Assembly (NCBI RefSeq): GCF_040049295.1
Contig: NZ_JBDZDQ010000001.1
Location: 124,001-188,000, forward strand
Direction of reading: 5' to 3'
DNA length: 64,000 nt
Source: Sphingomonas sp. KR3-1
Lineage (GTDB): Bacteria > Pseudomonadota > Alphaproteobacteria > Sphingomonadales > Sphingomonadaceae
Shown here: positions 47,520-56,145 of the stretch, one piece after another
Layout: every line of letters starts with the position of its first letter
How positions within the stretch are numbered: the stretch's first letter is position 1
Made by a program: the position numbers and the translations under genes
Notes under the pieces: model-generated
What the model saw: only the letters and a program-made list of their open reading frames with translations
Told to the model about the DNA's origin: nothing
Database searches by the model: none

Positions 47520-48794
47520 ATGCGACAGGTCCTGCCCCTCCTCGCCGCGCTGCTGGTCGCGCAGCCCCTGCCCGCCCTCGCGCAGGAAACGCCCGCCGCC
47601 ACCACGACCTTCAGGATCGACAAGGCGAGGCTCGATCGCGCGCTCGCCGACATGGTCGCGAGCGGCCGCGCCACCGGCGTCGAGGCGCTGGTATGGAAGG
47701 ACGGGCGCGAAGCCTATTACGGTAGCACCGGCCTCGCGGACCGCGAGGCCAATCGCCCGATGCGCCGCGACACGCTCGTCCAGGTCTATTCGATGACCAA
47801 GCCGGTCACCGGCGTGTCGCTGATGCAGCTCTGGGAGCAGGGCAAGTTCGGGCTCGACGATCCGCTCGCGCGCTACCTGCCCGAATTCGCGACGATGCTG
47901 GTGCGGGACGGCACCGACGCGGCCGGCGCGCCGATCTGGCGCCCGTCGAAGCGCCCGGTGACGATCCGCGACGTGCTGCGCCACACCGCGGGCTTCGCCT
48001 ATGGCGGCGGCGACAGCGCGGCGGAAAAGGCCTTCGCCGCCGCCGATCCGCTCGGCCTCGATCATGACCTCACCGAATTCGGCCACCGCCTCGCGCATCT
48101 GCCGCTGATCTTCGATCCGGGCAGCGAATGGCGGTACAGCTCTGCAGTCGACGTCCAGGCGCTGCTCGTCGAGAAGCTCTCGGGCCAGCCATTCGAGGAC
48201 TATGCCCGCCAGCACGTCCTCGCGCCGCTCGGCATCAAGGAAGCCGGCTGGTCCCAGCCGATGGACCGGCTCGACCGGTTCGCCGCCACCTACATCCTCG
48301 GCGCCGACGGCAAGCTCACGCGCGAGCCTGATGCCGTCACCCGCGCGCGCAATTTCCCCAAGCCGGCGATGACGATGGGCGGCGCCGGCATCGTCGCGCC
48401 GATCGACGATTACATGCGCTTCGCCCGCATGCTGCTCGGGCAAGGCACGCTCGACGGCGTGCGCATCCTCAAGCCCGCCACGGTGCGGCTGATGGCGACC
48501 AACGCGCTCGATCCGCGCATCACCGAGAAGAGCTGGCTGCCGAGCAAGGGCAATGTCGGCTTCGGCATCGATTTCGCGGTGCGCATCGGCCAGCCGAAGA
48601 CGCCGGAGGAAAATCGCGGCGCGGTCGGCGAGTTCTTCTGGGATGGCGCGGCATCGACCTTGTTCTGGGTTGATCCCGCCAACCGCCTCGCTGCAGTGTT
48701 CTTCGTCCAGACCAAACCCTTCCAGGCGACGCTACACCGCGACTTTCGCCGTGCGGTATATGGCGCCGCCTATCTGGGCCCGTCAGGCGACTAG
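47520..48794 (+). CDS. Serine hydrolase (class C beta-lactamase/esterase fold)
   Basis: The 424-residue exported protein (signal MRQVLPLLAALLVAQPLPAL) has the SxxK motif in VYSMTKPVTGVSLM, the YxS/N tyrosine in WRYSSAVDVQ, and later GFGIDFAVRIG in place of the KTG strand. Family members are esterases, peptidases or true AmpC; the lack of a clear KTG box argues for an esterase. The second ATG (47520) is chosen because GGAG lies five bases upstream. No operon. Confidence 0.9.
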   Translation: MRQVLPLLAALLVAQPLPALAQETPAATTTFRIDKARLDRALADMVASGRATGVEALVWKDGREAYYGSTGLADREANRPMRRDTLVQVYSMTKPVTGVSLMQLWEQGKFGLDDPLARYLPEFATMLVRDGTDAAGAPIWRPSKRPVTIRDVLRHTAGFAYGGGDSAAEKAFAAADPLGLDHDLTEFGHRLAHLPLIFDPGSEWRYSSAVDVQALLVEKLSGQPFEDYARQHVLAPLGIKEAGWSQPMDRLDRFAATYILGADGKLTREPDAVTRARNFPKPAMTMGGAGIVAPIDDYMRFARMLLGQGTLDGVRILKPATVRLMATNALDPRITEKSWLPSKGNVGFGIDFAVRIGQPKTPEENRGAVGEFFWDGAASTLFWVDPANRLAAVFFVQTKPFQATLHRDFRRAVYGAAYLGPSGD

Positions 48795-48810
48795 TCCGGA
48801 CCGGGCCGGG

Positions 48811-48957
48811 CTAGACGACCCGACGACCGGTGAAGAGCTGGATCAGGCCGATGACCAGCGCGACGACCAGCAGGATGTGGATGAGGCCGGCGCCGATGTG
48901 CAAGGTAAAGCCAAGCAGCCACAGGACCAGCAGGATGACGACGATCGTCCAAAGCAT
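48811..48957 (-). CDS. DUF5670 (lmo0937-type) small membrane protein
   Basis: The 48-residue product begins MLWTIVVILLVLWLLGFTLH and contains GAGLIHILLVVALVIGLIQL, two hydrophobic segments, the classic pattern of the lmo0937/DUF5670 family of stress-induced membrane peptides. It has a near-perfect EcfG-type promoter 32 bp upstream. Convergent with the serine hydrolase. Confidence 0.88.
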   Translation of the reverse strand: MLWTIVVILLVLWLLGFTLHIGAGLIHILLVVALVIGLIQLFTGRRVV

Positions 48958-48988
48958 TTGGGTACGCTCCCTATAGTGTTTCCCCAAT

Positions 48989-49014
48989 AACGGGTTGCGG
49001 CACCGGAACGTTCC
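48989..49014 (-). promoter_or_regulatory. EcfG-type general stress promoter for the DUF5670 gene
   Basis: On the minus strand GGAAC (49014-49010), 17-bp spacer, CGTT (48992-48989) matches the alphaproteobacterial EcfG consensus exactly. The -10 box ends 32 bp before the ATG. Confidence 0.88.
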
Positions 49015-49110
49015 GCCTGCGACACTCGCGGTTTTTCCGGATTACGCCCGGGGCAACGGTTCCTGCTACAATGTGCAGGCAAGGGCTCAGGCCCGCCCTT
49101 TGGAAAAGCG

Positions 49111-51093
49111 ATGAACGGCGCCGCGACGAACAGGCAAAGCAAGGCATTTTCCGGCTCCGGCTGGGCGCGCGTTGGCGCAGTCAGCCTGCCGCAATGGCTG
49201 ACCGGCATCGGCTGCCTGCTACTGTCGATGCCGCTGCTCGGCTGGCTTTCGGGAATAGCGGTGCTGCGCGGCTTCGGCGATCCGCACTACGCCGTGGCGC
49301 CGCTCAGCGCGATCAACGGCTGCAGCGTCACGCTGGCGGCGTTCTTCGCCGTGAGCGACCGGCCCCGGCTCGCGCGCCTCGCCTTTGCGCCGGGCGCGGT
49401 CCTGCTCGCGCTGATCGCGGTCGAATATCTCACCGGCATGATCGCGGTGGAGCGGCTGTTCTTCCCCGATGCGGTGCAGGCGCTCGGCGTGCGCAACAAC
49501 GGCCTGCCGCCCGCCGGCACGGCGATGGTGCAGATCGTGGGCGGCCTCGCCGCGGTCGCGCTGACCTCACGCCGCCGGATCTTCCGCATCTCCGGCATCC
49601 TCCTCTCCAGCGCTGCCGTGGCGCTGACCCTGCTGGCGGCGACCGCGCTGCTCACCGAGCGCGTCGGTGCGCTCTCCCCCGCCTTTCTCGGCCGCTCGAC
49701 GGTCTCGCCGGCGATCGCGCTGCTGCCGCTGATCGGCCTGATCCTCTGCGCGATGCGGCAACAGGCGGGCGAGCGGGGCTGGCACGTGCTCGTCCAGCTC
49801 GCCCCGGCGATCATCATCTTCCCCGCCATCCCCTCGGTGCTCGGCTTCGCATCCTATCAGTTCGGCCTGCTCGGCTTCGGCGCGGCCCAGTTTCTCGTGC
49901 TGCTGGGCAATGTCGTGATCCTGGCGGTCGTGCTGATGCGCGCGATCCGCCACGCCGACATGCAGAGCCGCGCGCTCGCCATCCGTGGCGCCAAGCTGGC
50001 CGCGGTGCTCGAGATGGTGCCCGATGCGGTCATCCTGATCGAGGAGGATGGCACGATCCTCGATTTCAGCGCCGCCGCCGAGCGGCTCTGGGGCTACCGG
50101 GCCGAGGACGTGCTCGGCAAGCCGGTCACGCTGCTCGCCCCACCCGAGCACAGCCAGCGCTACGACAGCGAGCTGCTCAACGCGCGTTCGATCGATTTCA
50201 ACACCACCCAATCGCGCGTGCTCAGCGCGGTCGGCCGGCGCAGCGACGGCACGCTCTTCCCGCTCGAGGCGCGTGCGGGGCGGGTCGAGGCGGACGACGC
50301 CAAGTGCCTGACGGTCTTCGTGCGCGACATGTCCGCCCAGTTCACGATCGAGGACCAGGTCGCGCAGCTCAATGCCGAGCTCGCCCATCTCGCCCGCCAG
50401 AGCGCGATGGGCGAAGCAGCGGCCGACCTCGCGCACGAACTCAACCAGCCGCTGACTGCCGCCGCCAATTACCTCTCCGCCGCCGCGATGATCGCCAAGA
50501 CCAGCGGCACCGAAGAGAAAGGCGCCGAGATGGTCGGCAATGCCCGGGAGCAGGTGATGCACGCCGGCGAGATCATCCGCCGCCTGCGCAGCTTCACCGA
50601 GCGTAACGATACCGAGCGCAGCGTCGAGTTGCTCCATCCGATGATCGAGGATGCCGCGCGGCTGGTGCTGGTCGGCTCCGGCCGCCTCGCCGCGCAGATC
50701 GATTGCGACGTCGAGCCTGAGGATCTCCGTGCCTTTGTCGACCGCGTCCAGATCCAGCAGGTGCTGGTCAACCTGATGCGCAACGCGGTCGAGGCGCTAC
50801 GCGAGGCGGGCAGCGAAAACCCGCGCGTCTGGATCACCGCCCGCCCCGCCGCCGACACGATGGTCGAGGTCCGCTGCAGCGACAACGGCCCCGGCCTCTC
50901 GGCGGAGACGATCGAGCATCTCGGCAAGCGGTTCTCGGCCAAGCGGACGAGCGACGGCATGGGCATCGGGCTGTCGATCTCGAAGCGCATCGTCGAGATG
51001 CACGGCGGCAGCTTCACCGCTGCCAACGCGGCCGAGGGCGGCGCGGTGTTCACCTTCACGCTGCCGACGCTCGAAGGCGAGGACAACGCCTAG
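49111..51093 (+). CDS. PAS histidine kinase with N-terminal membrane sensor
   Basis: The 660-residue protein has about eight N-terminal helices (residues ~25-290), a PAS domain (VLEMVPDAVILIEEDGTILD, WGYRAEDVLGKPVTLLAPPE), a HisKA box with LAHELNQPLTAAANYLSAA (His near residue 440) and an HATPase (QQVLVNLMRNAVEALREAGS, GLSISKRIVEMHGGSF). The HELNQPL form and PAS link it to the FixL/DctB type. No response regulator is adjacent. A putative stress promoter lies on the opposite strand upstream. Confidence 0.93.
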   Translation: MNGAATNRQSKAFSGSGWARVGAVSLPQWLTGIGCLLLSMPLLGWLSGIAVLRGFGDPHYAVAPLSAINGCSVTLAAFFAVSDRPRLARLAFAPGAVLLALIAVEYLTGMIAVERLFFPDAVQALGVRNNGLPPAGTAMVQIVGGLAAVALTSRRRIFRISGILLSSAAVALTLLAATALLTERVGALSPAFLGRSTVSPAIALLPLIGLILCAMRQQAGERGWHVLVQLAPAIIIFPAIPSVLGFASYQFGLLGFGAAQFLVLLGNVVILAVVLMRAIRHADMQSRALAIRGAKLAAVLEMVPDAVILIEEDGTILDFSAAAERLWGYRAEDVLGKPVTLLAPPEHSQRYDSELLNARSIDFNTTQSRVLSAVGRRSDGTLFPLEARAGRVEADDAKCLTVFVRDMSAQFTIEDQVAQLNAELAHLARQSAMGEAAADLAHELNQPLTAAANYLSAAAMIAKTSGTEEKGAEMVGNAREQVMHAGEIIRRLRSFTERNDTERSVELLHPMIEDAARLVLVGSGRLAAQIDCDVEPEDLRAFVDRVQIQQVLVNLMRNAVEALREAGSENPRVWITARPAADTMVEVRCSDNGPGLSAETIEHLGKRFSAKRTSDGMGIGLSISKRIVEMHGGSFTAANAAEGGAVFTFTLPTLEGEDNA

Positions 51094-51211
51094 GCAAGGA
51101 CCTGCCTGCAGGACAAGTTGCGACAATTTCGCCTGCGATCCGCAAAACCCTCGCGACAAGCGCGGCCTATTTCCAGCCTTGTCCAAAGCAAGGATTGGAG
51201 CGGAGAATACC

Positions 51212-51655
51212 ATGAACAAGCTGAAACTGGCCGTGCTGCTCGCGGCAAGCGCACTCACCTCGCTGAGCGGTGGCGCCGCGCTGGCGCAGACCCGTCCGGC
51301 ACCGGCCCCGCAGGGCCAGCAGGCACCGCGCCCCCATCACGACATGATCGACCTCAACAAGGACGGGGTGATCACCAAGGACGAGTGGATGAAGGCCGCC
51401 GCCGCCCGCTTCGAGCGGTTCGACGTCAGCAAGGACGGCAAGCTCTCGCGCGAGGAAATGCGCTTCGGCCGGTTCGAGGAAATGCGCATGCATCGCAGCC
51501 GCGGCCATGGCCACGTCGGCCCGGGCGGCCCCGGCGGTCGCGGTGGCTGGCAGCACGGCCCCAACGGCGGCCCGCAGGGCGGCCCCGGCCACCGCATGGG
51601 CCCGCCGCCGCCGCCCGCCGATGCCCCGGCTCCCGCTGCGCCTTCCGGCAACTAG
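51212..51655 (+). CDS. Exported EF-hand protein with Gly/His/Pro-rich tail
   Basis: The 147-residue protein has a signal peptide (MNKLKLAVLLAASALTSLSG), two EF-hand loops (DLNKDGVITKDE and DVSKDGKLSREE) with intact calcium ligands at 1, 3, 5 and 12, and a Gly/Pro/His-rich C-terminal tail (HRSRGHGHVGPGGPGGRGG) that may bind metal. It is a predicted periplasmic calcium-binding protein. No operon; a repeat element follows. Confidence 0.88.
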   Translation: MNKLKLAVLLAASALTSLSGGAALAQTRPAPAPQGQQAPRPHHDMIDLNKDGVITKDEWMKAAAARFERFDVSKDGKLSREEMRFGRFEEMRMHRSRGHGHVGPGGPGGRGGWQHGPNGGPQGGPGHRMGPPPPPADAPAPAAPSGN

Positions 51656-51696
51656 GACCGCACCGAAATGCACTGCGCGATCCAGCCCCCTCTTTT

Positions 51697-51769
51697 CCCC
51701 GGCGAAGGCCGGGGTCCAGGGTTTCTCTGCCGGATCGCCTGTGCCCCTGGGCCCCGGCTTTAGCCGGGG
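51697..51769. repeat. Inverted GC-rich intergenic repeat pair
   Basis: CCCCGGCGAAGGCCGGGG with trailing TCCAGGG (51697-51721) and CCCTGGG with CCCCGGCTTTAGCCGGGG (51744-51769) are inverted copies about 22 bp apart, of the same family as 28.3 and 62.6 kb. They fill most of the 138-bp gap. Confidence 0.85.
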
Positions 51770-51793
51770 AGCAGTGTGGGGATATCGAAAGCC

Positions 51794-52201
51794 CTATCCC
51801 TCGATCGCGACCGGATCGAAGCGCCCGTGGAGCGCCCCTTGCTCCACGGCGCGCCAGGCAGTGACGGCCTCGCCCCCAACGATCAGCCACAGCTTTTCGT
51901 CGGGGGCAGCCCTCGCCGCGTCGGTTACCGAGGGCGCCGCATCCCCGCTGGGGTGCGAATGCCAATATCCAACAAGCTTCTGCCCGCCGGCGCGCTCGGC
52001 GCGAAGGGCGGCAAACAGCGCGACGGGATCGATCTCGAAATGCCGATCAGGCGCTTCATCAACATTTTCAACAGCTTGAAACCCGTCTATGACAGCCTCG
52101 CTGCCGAACAGCAGCCCACAGGCCTCCAGAGGCGCGGCAGCCGCAGAAATCTGCCGAATACCGATCAGTACAGATCTTGAAATTTCCAACCTCATGCCCA
52201 T
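51794..52201 (-). CDS. JAMM/Mov34 (M67) metallopeptidase
   Basis: The 135-residue protein has a JAB/MPN domain with the zinc motif VGYWHSHPSGDAAPSVTD (HxHx10D) and the upstream catalytic Glu in PLEACGLLFGS. Bacterial members often process ubiquitin-like sulfur-carrier proteins, but no such gene is here. ATG 52195 (two codons in) is an alternative start. It is divergent from rluD with only 12 bp between starts. Confidence 0.9.
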   Translation of the reverse strand: MGMRLEISRSVLIGIRQISAAAAPLEACGLLFGSEAVIDGFQAVENVDEAPDRHFEIDPVALFAALRAERAGGQKLVGYWHSHPSGDAAPSVTDAARAAPDEKLWLIVGGEAVTAWRAVEQGALHGRFDPVAIEG

Positions 52202-52213
52202 TTACGATAAAAC

Positions 52214-53161
52214 ATGAATCAGGGGGTTTCCATCATCGAAGCGCGCATTTCGGAGTCGGCCGATGGCTGGCGTCTGGACCGTGCGCTCGCCGACGCCGTG
52301 CCGACCATGTCGCGCGAACGGCTCAAGGTGCTGATCTCCAGCGGTGCCGTCACCGGCCCGCAGGGGCTGGTTCGCGATCCGGCGAAGAAGGCGCTTGGCG
52401 GCGCGCTGTTCAGCGTCGCGGTGCCCGATCCCACCCCTGCGCACAACGAGGCGCAGGAGATCCCGCTCAACGTGGTGTTCGAGGACGAGCATCTGATCGT
52501 GATCGACAAGCAGGCCGGGCTGGTCGTCCATCCCGCCGCGGGCAACCTCGACGGGACTTTGGTCAACGCGCTGCTGCATCACTGCCACGGCTCGCTTTCG
52601 GGCATCGGCGGCGAAGCACGCCCGGGGATCGTCCACCGGATCGACAAGGATACTTCGGGCCTGATGGTCGCGGCCAAGCACGATCGCGCGCATGTCGGCC
52701 TGGCCGCGCAGTTCAAGGCGCACTCGATCGATCGGCGCTACAAGGCGATCGTAAGCGGCAGGCCGCGGACGCTGCAGGGCATCGTCGACGCCCCGCTCGC
52801 CCGCTCGCCGCACAATCGCAAGAAGGTGGCGATCGTCGGCAACGGCAAGCGCGCGGTCACGCATTGGCGTGTGCTTCGTGAACTTTGGGATGCCGCGCTG
52901 GTCGAGTGCAAGCTCGAGACCGGGCGTACCCATCAGGTGCGGGTGCACATGGCCTCTTTGGGTCATCCGCTCGTCGGCGATCCAGTCTATGGCAGTGTCC
53001 GCAAGGTGCACCGTCAACTTCTGGAAACCTTGAATTTCCGGCGCCAAGCCTTGCACGCGGCCCATCTGGGGTTCATTCACCCCATCAATAGTACCGCTTT
53101 GGCGTTTGAAAGCGAAATCCCTGCCGACATGCAGGAACTGTTCGATAACCTCATCGTATGA
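52214..53161 (+). CDS. rluD: 23S rRNA pseudouridine synthase RluD
   Basis: The 315-residue enzyme makes Psi at 1911, 1915 and 1917 (E. coli numbering) of 23S rRNA. N-terminal S4 domain (RLDRALADAVPTMSRERLKV) and the catalytic loop VHRIDKDTSGLMVAAK with the active-site Asp, then TGRTHQVRVHMASLGHPLVG. Full-length. rpoH follows after 57 bp, a linkage common in alphaproteobacteria. Confidence 0.95.
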   Translation: MNQGVSIIEARISESADGWRLDRALADAVPTMSRERLKVLISSGAVTGPQGLVRDPAKKALGGALFSVAVPDPTPAHNEAQEIPLNVVFEDEHLIVIDKQAGLVVHPAAGNLDGTLVNALLHHCHGSLSGIGGEARPGIVHRIDKDTSGLMVAAKHDRAHVGLAAQFKAHSIDRRYKAIVSGRPRTLQGIVDAPLARSPHNRKKVAIVGNGKRAVTHWRVLRELWDAALVECKLETGRTHQVRVHMASLGHPLVGDPVYGSVRKVHRQLLETLNFRRQALHAAHLGFIHPINSTALAFESEIPADMQELFDNLIV

Positions 53162-53218
53162 ATTTTTCGGCGGCGCTTCGCCTTAGGGGGAGCGCGCCTA
53201 GTAAAGGGAGAAGTGATC

Positions 53219-54121
53219 ATGGCAAGCGGAAGCAACGTCCCGGCGACGATCCCCGCGCTTGGTGGTGAGGCGAGCCTCAACCGCTATCTGGCCGAGATCA
53301 AGAAGTTTCCGATCCTGAGCCCCGAGCAGGAGTTCATGCTCGCCAAGCGCTTCCAGGAGCATGGCGACACGGATGCCGCGGCCCAGCTGGTCACCTCGCA
53401 CCTGCGTCTCGTGGCGAAGATCGCCATGGGCTATCGCGGCTATGGACTGCCCGTCTCCGAGCTGATCTCGGAAGGGAATATCGGCCTGATGCAGGGCGTG
53501 AAGAAGTTCGAGCCCGATCGGGGCTTCCGCCTGGCGACCTACGCCATGTGGTGGATCCGCGCCTCGATCCAGGAATTCATCCTGCGCTCGTGGAGCCTGG
53601 TGAAGATGGGCACCACCGCCGCGCAGAAGAAGCTGTTCTTCAACCTGCGCCGGATGAAGGCCAAGCTCGACGCGTTCGAGGACGGCGATCTCAGCCCCGA
53701 GCATCTCACCAAGATCGCCACCGATCTCGGCGTCACCGAGGAGGAGGTCACCTCGATGAACCGTCGCATGGCGATGGGCGGCGATACGTCGCTCAACGTG
53801 CCGATGCGCGAGGATGGCGAGGGCCAGTGGCAGGATTGGCTGCAGGACGACAGCGCGCTCCAGGACGAGCAGGTTGCAGAGGCGCAGGAAGCCGATGTCC
53901 GGCACGATATGCTCGTGTCGGCAATGGAAGACCTGAACGAGCGCGAGAAGCACATCCTCACCGAGCGCCGCCTCACCGACGATCCCAAGACGCTCGAGGA
54001 GCTCTCGCAGGTCTATGACGTCAGCCGCGAGCGCGTCCGCCAGATCGAGGTGCGCGCGTTCGAGAAGCTGCAAAAGGCGATGATGCGCATCGCCGGCGAG
54101 AAGCGGCTGCTCACCGCCTGA
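53219..54121 (+). CDS. rpoH: Heat-shock sigma factor RpoH
   Basis: The 300-residue sigma-32 factor shows regions 2 (EGNIGLMQGVKKFEPDRGFR, ATYAMWWIRASIQEFILRSW), the RpoH-specific box QKKLFFNLRRMK, region 3, and region 4 with the helix-turn-helix EELSQVYDVSRERVRQIEVR. Start ATG 53219 is chosen for GGGAG eight bases upstream; GTG 53213 is in frame but too close to that site. It directs heat-shock chaperone and protease genes. Confidence 0.96.
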   Translation: MASGSNVPATIPALGGEASLNRYLAEIKKFPILSPEQEFMLAKRFQEHGDTDAAAQLVTSHLRLVAKIAMGYRGYGLPVSELISEGNIGLMQGVKKFEPDRGFRLATYAMWWIRASIQEFILRSWSLVKMGTTAAQKKLFFNLRRMKAKLDAFEDGDLSPEHLTKIATDLGVTEEEVTSMNRRMAMGGDTSLNVPMREDGEGQWQDWLQDDSALQDEQVAEAQEADVRHDMLVSAMEDLNEREKHILTERRLTDDPKTLEELSQVYDVSRERVRQIEVRAFEKLQKAMMRIAGEKRLLTA

Positions 54122-54130
54122 CGCCTGCGC

Positions 54131-55072
54131 ATGGGTGACAATCGAAACGACGAGGAGGCCCCGCGCCTCCCGGAAGCGCCGGCGGACATCCCACCGGCGC
54201 CTTCCGATTCTGCGCCCCGTCCGCGCGACTGGACGCCGCGCGCGACCACGGTCCAGCCCGAGCTGGGCGCGGCGCCGATGCCGGACCTGCGCCCGCTCGG
54301 CGAGGAGCCCGATCCGTTCACCTCGGCACGACAAGCCCCTCCCCCGCCTGCACCGGCAAGCGAGGAGCGCCCGGCCAAGCCGCGCAAGCCGCTGCTCCGC
54401 CGCATCCTCTTCTGGATCCTGAAGGCCGTCCTAGCCTTCCTGCTGGTCTCGATCGGCATGGTGGTGCTCTACAAGTTCGTGCCGGTGCCGATCACCTGGA
54501 CGCAGATCGGCGACGTCTTCTCGGGCCACGGCGTCTCCAAGCGCTGGATGTCGCTCGACCGGATCGACCCCGACATGCCCCGCGCCGCGATCGCCGCCGA
54601 GGATGCGCGCTTCTGCACGCATCACGGCTTCGATTTCACCGCGATCGAGCAGGCCTATGCCCGCAATGCCACCGGCAAGAAGAAGATCCGCGGCGGCTCG
54701 ACGATCAGCCAGCAGACCGCGAAGAACGTCTTCCTGTTCCAGGGCGGCGGCTACGCCCGCAAGGCGCTGGAGGCCTATTTCACCGTCCTGATCGAGAATA
54801 TCTGGGGCAAGCGCCGGATCATGGAAGTCTATCTCAACGTCGCGGAGACCGGGATCGGCACCTATGGCGTCAACGCCGGCTCGATGCGCTATTTCAAGCA
54901 TGACGCGTCGCAGATGAGCCCGCGCGAGGCCGCCCAGATCGCCGCCGTCCTGCCGCTCCCCAAGAAGCGCGCCGGCATCGATCCGCGCGGCTTCACCCGG
55001 CGCTACGGCAACGCGATCACCGCGCGCATCGGCACGGTGCGCGGCGACGGGCTGGACGCCTGCATCCGCTGA
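54131..55072 (+). CDS. mtgA: Monofunctional biosynthetic peptidoglycan transglycosylase
   Basis: The 313-residue GT51 enzyme polymerises glycan chains from lipid II. A ~95-residue Pro/Ala-rich cytoplasmic start precedes one membrane helix (ILKAVLAFLLVSIGMVVLYK). The catalytic GT51 motifs are AAIAAEDARFCTHHGFD (Glu), GGSTISQQTAKNVFL and KRRIMEVYLNVAETGIGTYG. The long N-terminus is unusual compared with E. coli MtgA. It starts 9 bp after rpoH. Confidence 0.95.
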   Translation: MGDNRNDEEAPRLPEAPADIPPAPSDSAPRPRDWTPRATTVQPELGAAPMPDLRPLGEEPDPFTSARQAPPPPAPASEERPAKPRKPLLRRILFWILKAVLAFLLVSIGMVVLYKFVPVPITWTQIGDVFSGHGVSKRWMSLDRIDPDMPRAAIAAEDARFCTHHGFDFTAIEQAYARNATGKKKIRGGSTISQQTAKNVFLFQGGGYARKALEAYFTVLIENIWGKRRIMEVYLNVAETGIGTYGVNAGSMRYFKHDASQMSPREAAQIAAVLPLPKKRAGIDPRGFTRRYGNAITARIGTVRGDGLDACIR

Positions 55073-55122
55073 GTCCGCCGATCCGCATCGCCGCCGCGCT
55101 GATCGACGACGGCGCCGGCCGC

Positions 55123-55470
55123 ATGCTGCTGGTCCGCAAAACAGGCACCTCCGCCTATATGCAGGCGGGCGGCAAGATCGAGCCGGGCGAAACGCCGCTC
55201 GGCGCGTTGCGCCGCGAGCTGGCCGAGGAAATCGGCATGACGCCCGCGCACGAACCCGTGCATCTCGGCCGCTTCGAGGCGCCCGCCGCCAATGAGCCCG
55301 GCCGCGTGGTCGAGGCGGAGCTGTTTCACCTTACCGCCGTGCATCAACCCGTTGCCGCGGCGGAGATCGCCGAAGCGCTATGGGTGCCGATCGCCGAGGC
55401 CGATGCGTTGCCGCTCGCTCCGATGACCCGCACCCATGTGTTGCCTATTGCGCTGAAATTGCTCCGGTAA
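55123..55470 (+). CDS. NUDIX hydrolase
   Basis: The product has a complete NUDIX box, GKIEPGETPLGALRRELAEEIG. The first canonical start is ATG 55123, but the reading frame stays open upstream and the residues there (PIRIAAALIDDGAGR) look like the first strand of the fold. The only in-frame candidate able to include it is CTG 55069, overlapping the mtgA stop. So the annotated start probably cuts ~18 residues. It hydrolyses some nucleoside-diphosphate-X substrate; which one cannot be told. Confidence 0.85.
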   Translation: MLLVRKTGTSAYMQAGGKIEPGETPLGALRRELAEEIGMTPAHEPVHLGRFEAPAANEPGRVVEAELFHLTAVHQPVAAAEIAEALWVPIAEADALPLAPMTRTHVLPIALKLLR

Positions 55471-55477
55471 CGGGCCG

Positions 55478-55762
55478 TTACTGGACCTTCTTCGCCGCGT
55501 CTTGCGCCGCGTCGCCGACATCCTTGGCGGCGCCGCCGACGTCCTTCGCCGCCTGCGTCACCGCATCGGTCTTGGCGTTCTCGCGGTTGTTCTGGTTGAA
55601 CAGATAGACGGCGCCGATCACCACGGCGACCAGCAGCACGAGCCCGATCAGCAAGCCCGCGCCGCTGCCACCGCTCTTCTCGACCACCACGGTGCTGCCG
55701 CCGGTCTCTGTGACGCGCTCGGCAGTCACGCCGTCGGTACGCTCGGTTACACGTTCCACCAT
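55478..55762 (-). CDS. Small single-pass membrane protein, predicted EcfG regulon
   Basis: The 94-residue protein has one central helix (AGLLIGLVLLVAVVIGAVYL), a polar N-terminus and an amphipathic Ala/Lys/Asp-rich C-terminal helix (VTQAAKDVGGAAKDVGDAAQ), like stress-related membrane-associated LEA-type proteins. I do not know a family name. A GGAAC-N17-GGTT promoter lies 30 bp upstream. Convergent with the NUDIX gene (7-bp gap). Confidence 0.8.
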   Translation of the reverse strand: MVERVTERTDGVTAERVTETGGSTVVVEKSGGSGAGLLIGLVLLVAVVIGAVYLFNQNNRENAKTDAVTQAAKDVGGAAKDVGDAAQDAAKKVQ

Positions 55763-55791
55763 TTTCGTCCTCCTCGAACTGTGCCGTCAGC

Positions 55792-55817
55792 AACCGAGGA
55801 GAACGAACGAAGGTTCC
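55792..55817 (-). promoter_or_regulatory. EcfG-type promoter for the small membrane protein
   Basis: On the minus strand GGAAC (55817-55813), 17-bp spacer, GGTT (55795-55792); only the first base of the -10 box deviates from CGTT. The -10 box ends 30 bp before the ATG. Confidence 0.75.
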
Positions 55818-55822
55818 GGAAA

Positions 55823-56143
55823 TCAGAAGGGCAGCTTGAAGCCCGGCGGCAGCGGCAGGCCGCTGGTCATCTTCGCCATCGACTCCTGCGACGCCGCATC
55901 CGCCTTGGCGCGGGCATCGTTGAAGGCGGCCGCGAGCAGGTCCTCGAGCATGCCCTTCTCGGCCGGGTTGAGCAGCGAATCGTCGATATGGATGCCGATG
56001 ATCCGGCCCTTTGCCGATGCCTGCACCTTCACCAGCCCGCCGCCGGCGGCGCCCTCGACCTCGATCTTGTCGAGATCGGCCTGGGCCTTGGTAAGCTCGG
56101 CCTGGACGTTCTGCGCCATGGCCATCATCTTTTCGAGATCCAT
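55823..56143 (-). CDS. ybaB: YbaB/EbfC nucleoid-associated protein
   Basis: The 106-residue protein has the YbaB pattern: LEKMMAMAQNVQAELTKAQA, IEVEGAAGGGLVKVQASAKG and MLEDLLAAAFNDARAKADAA. It binds DNA as a dimer. ATG 56143 is chosen because AGGAAG lies six bases upstream; TTG 56149 in frame is less likely. It follows dnaX by 2 bp, the usual arrangement; recR is not seen next in line. Confidence 0.93.
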   Translation of the reverse strand: MDLEKMMAMAQNVQAELTKAQADLDKIEVEGAAGGGLVKVQASAKGRIIGIHIDDSLLNPAEKGMLEDLLAAAFNDARAKADAASQESMAKMTSGLPLPPGFKLPF

Positions 56144-56145
56144 AC

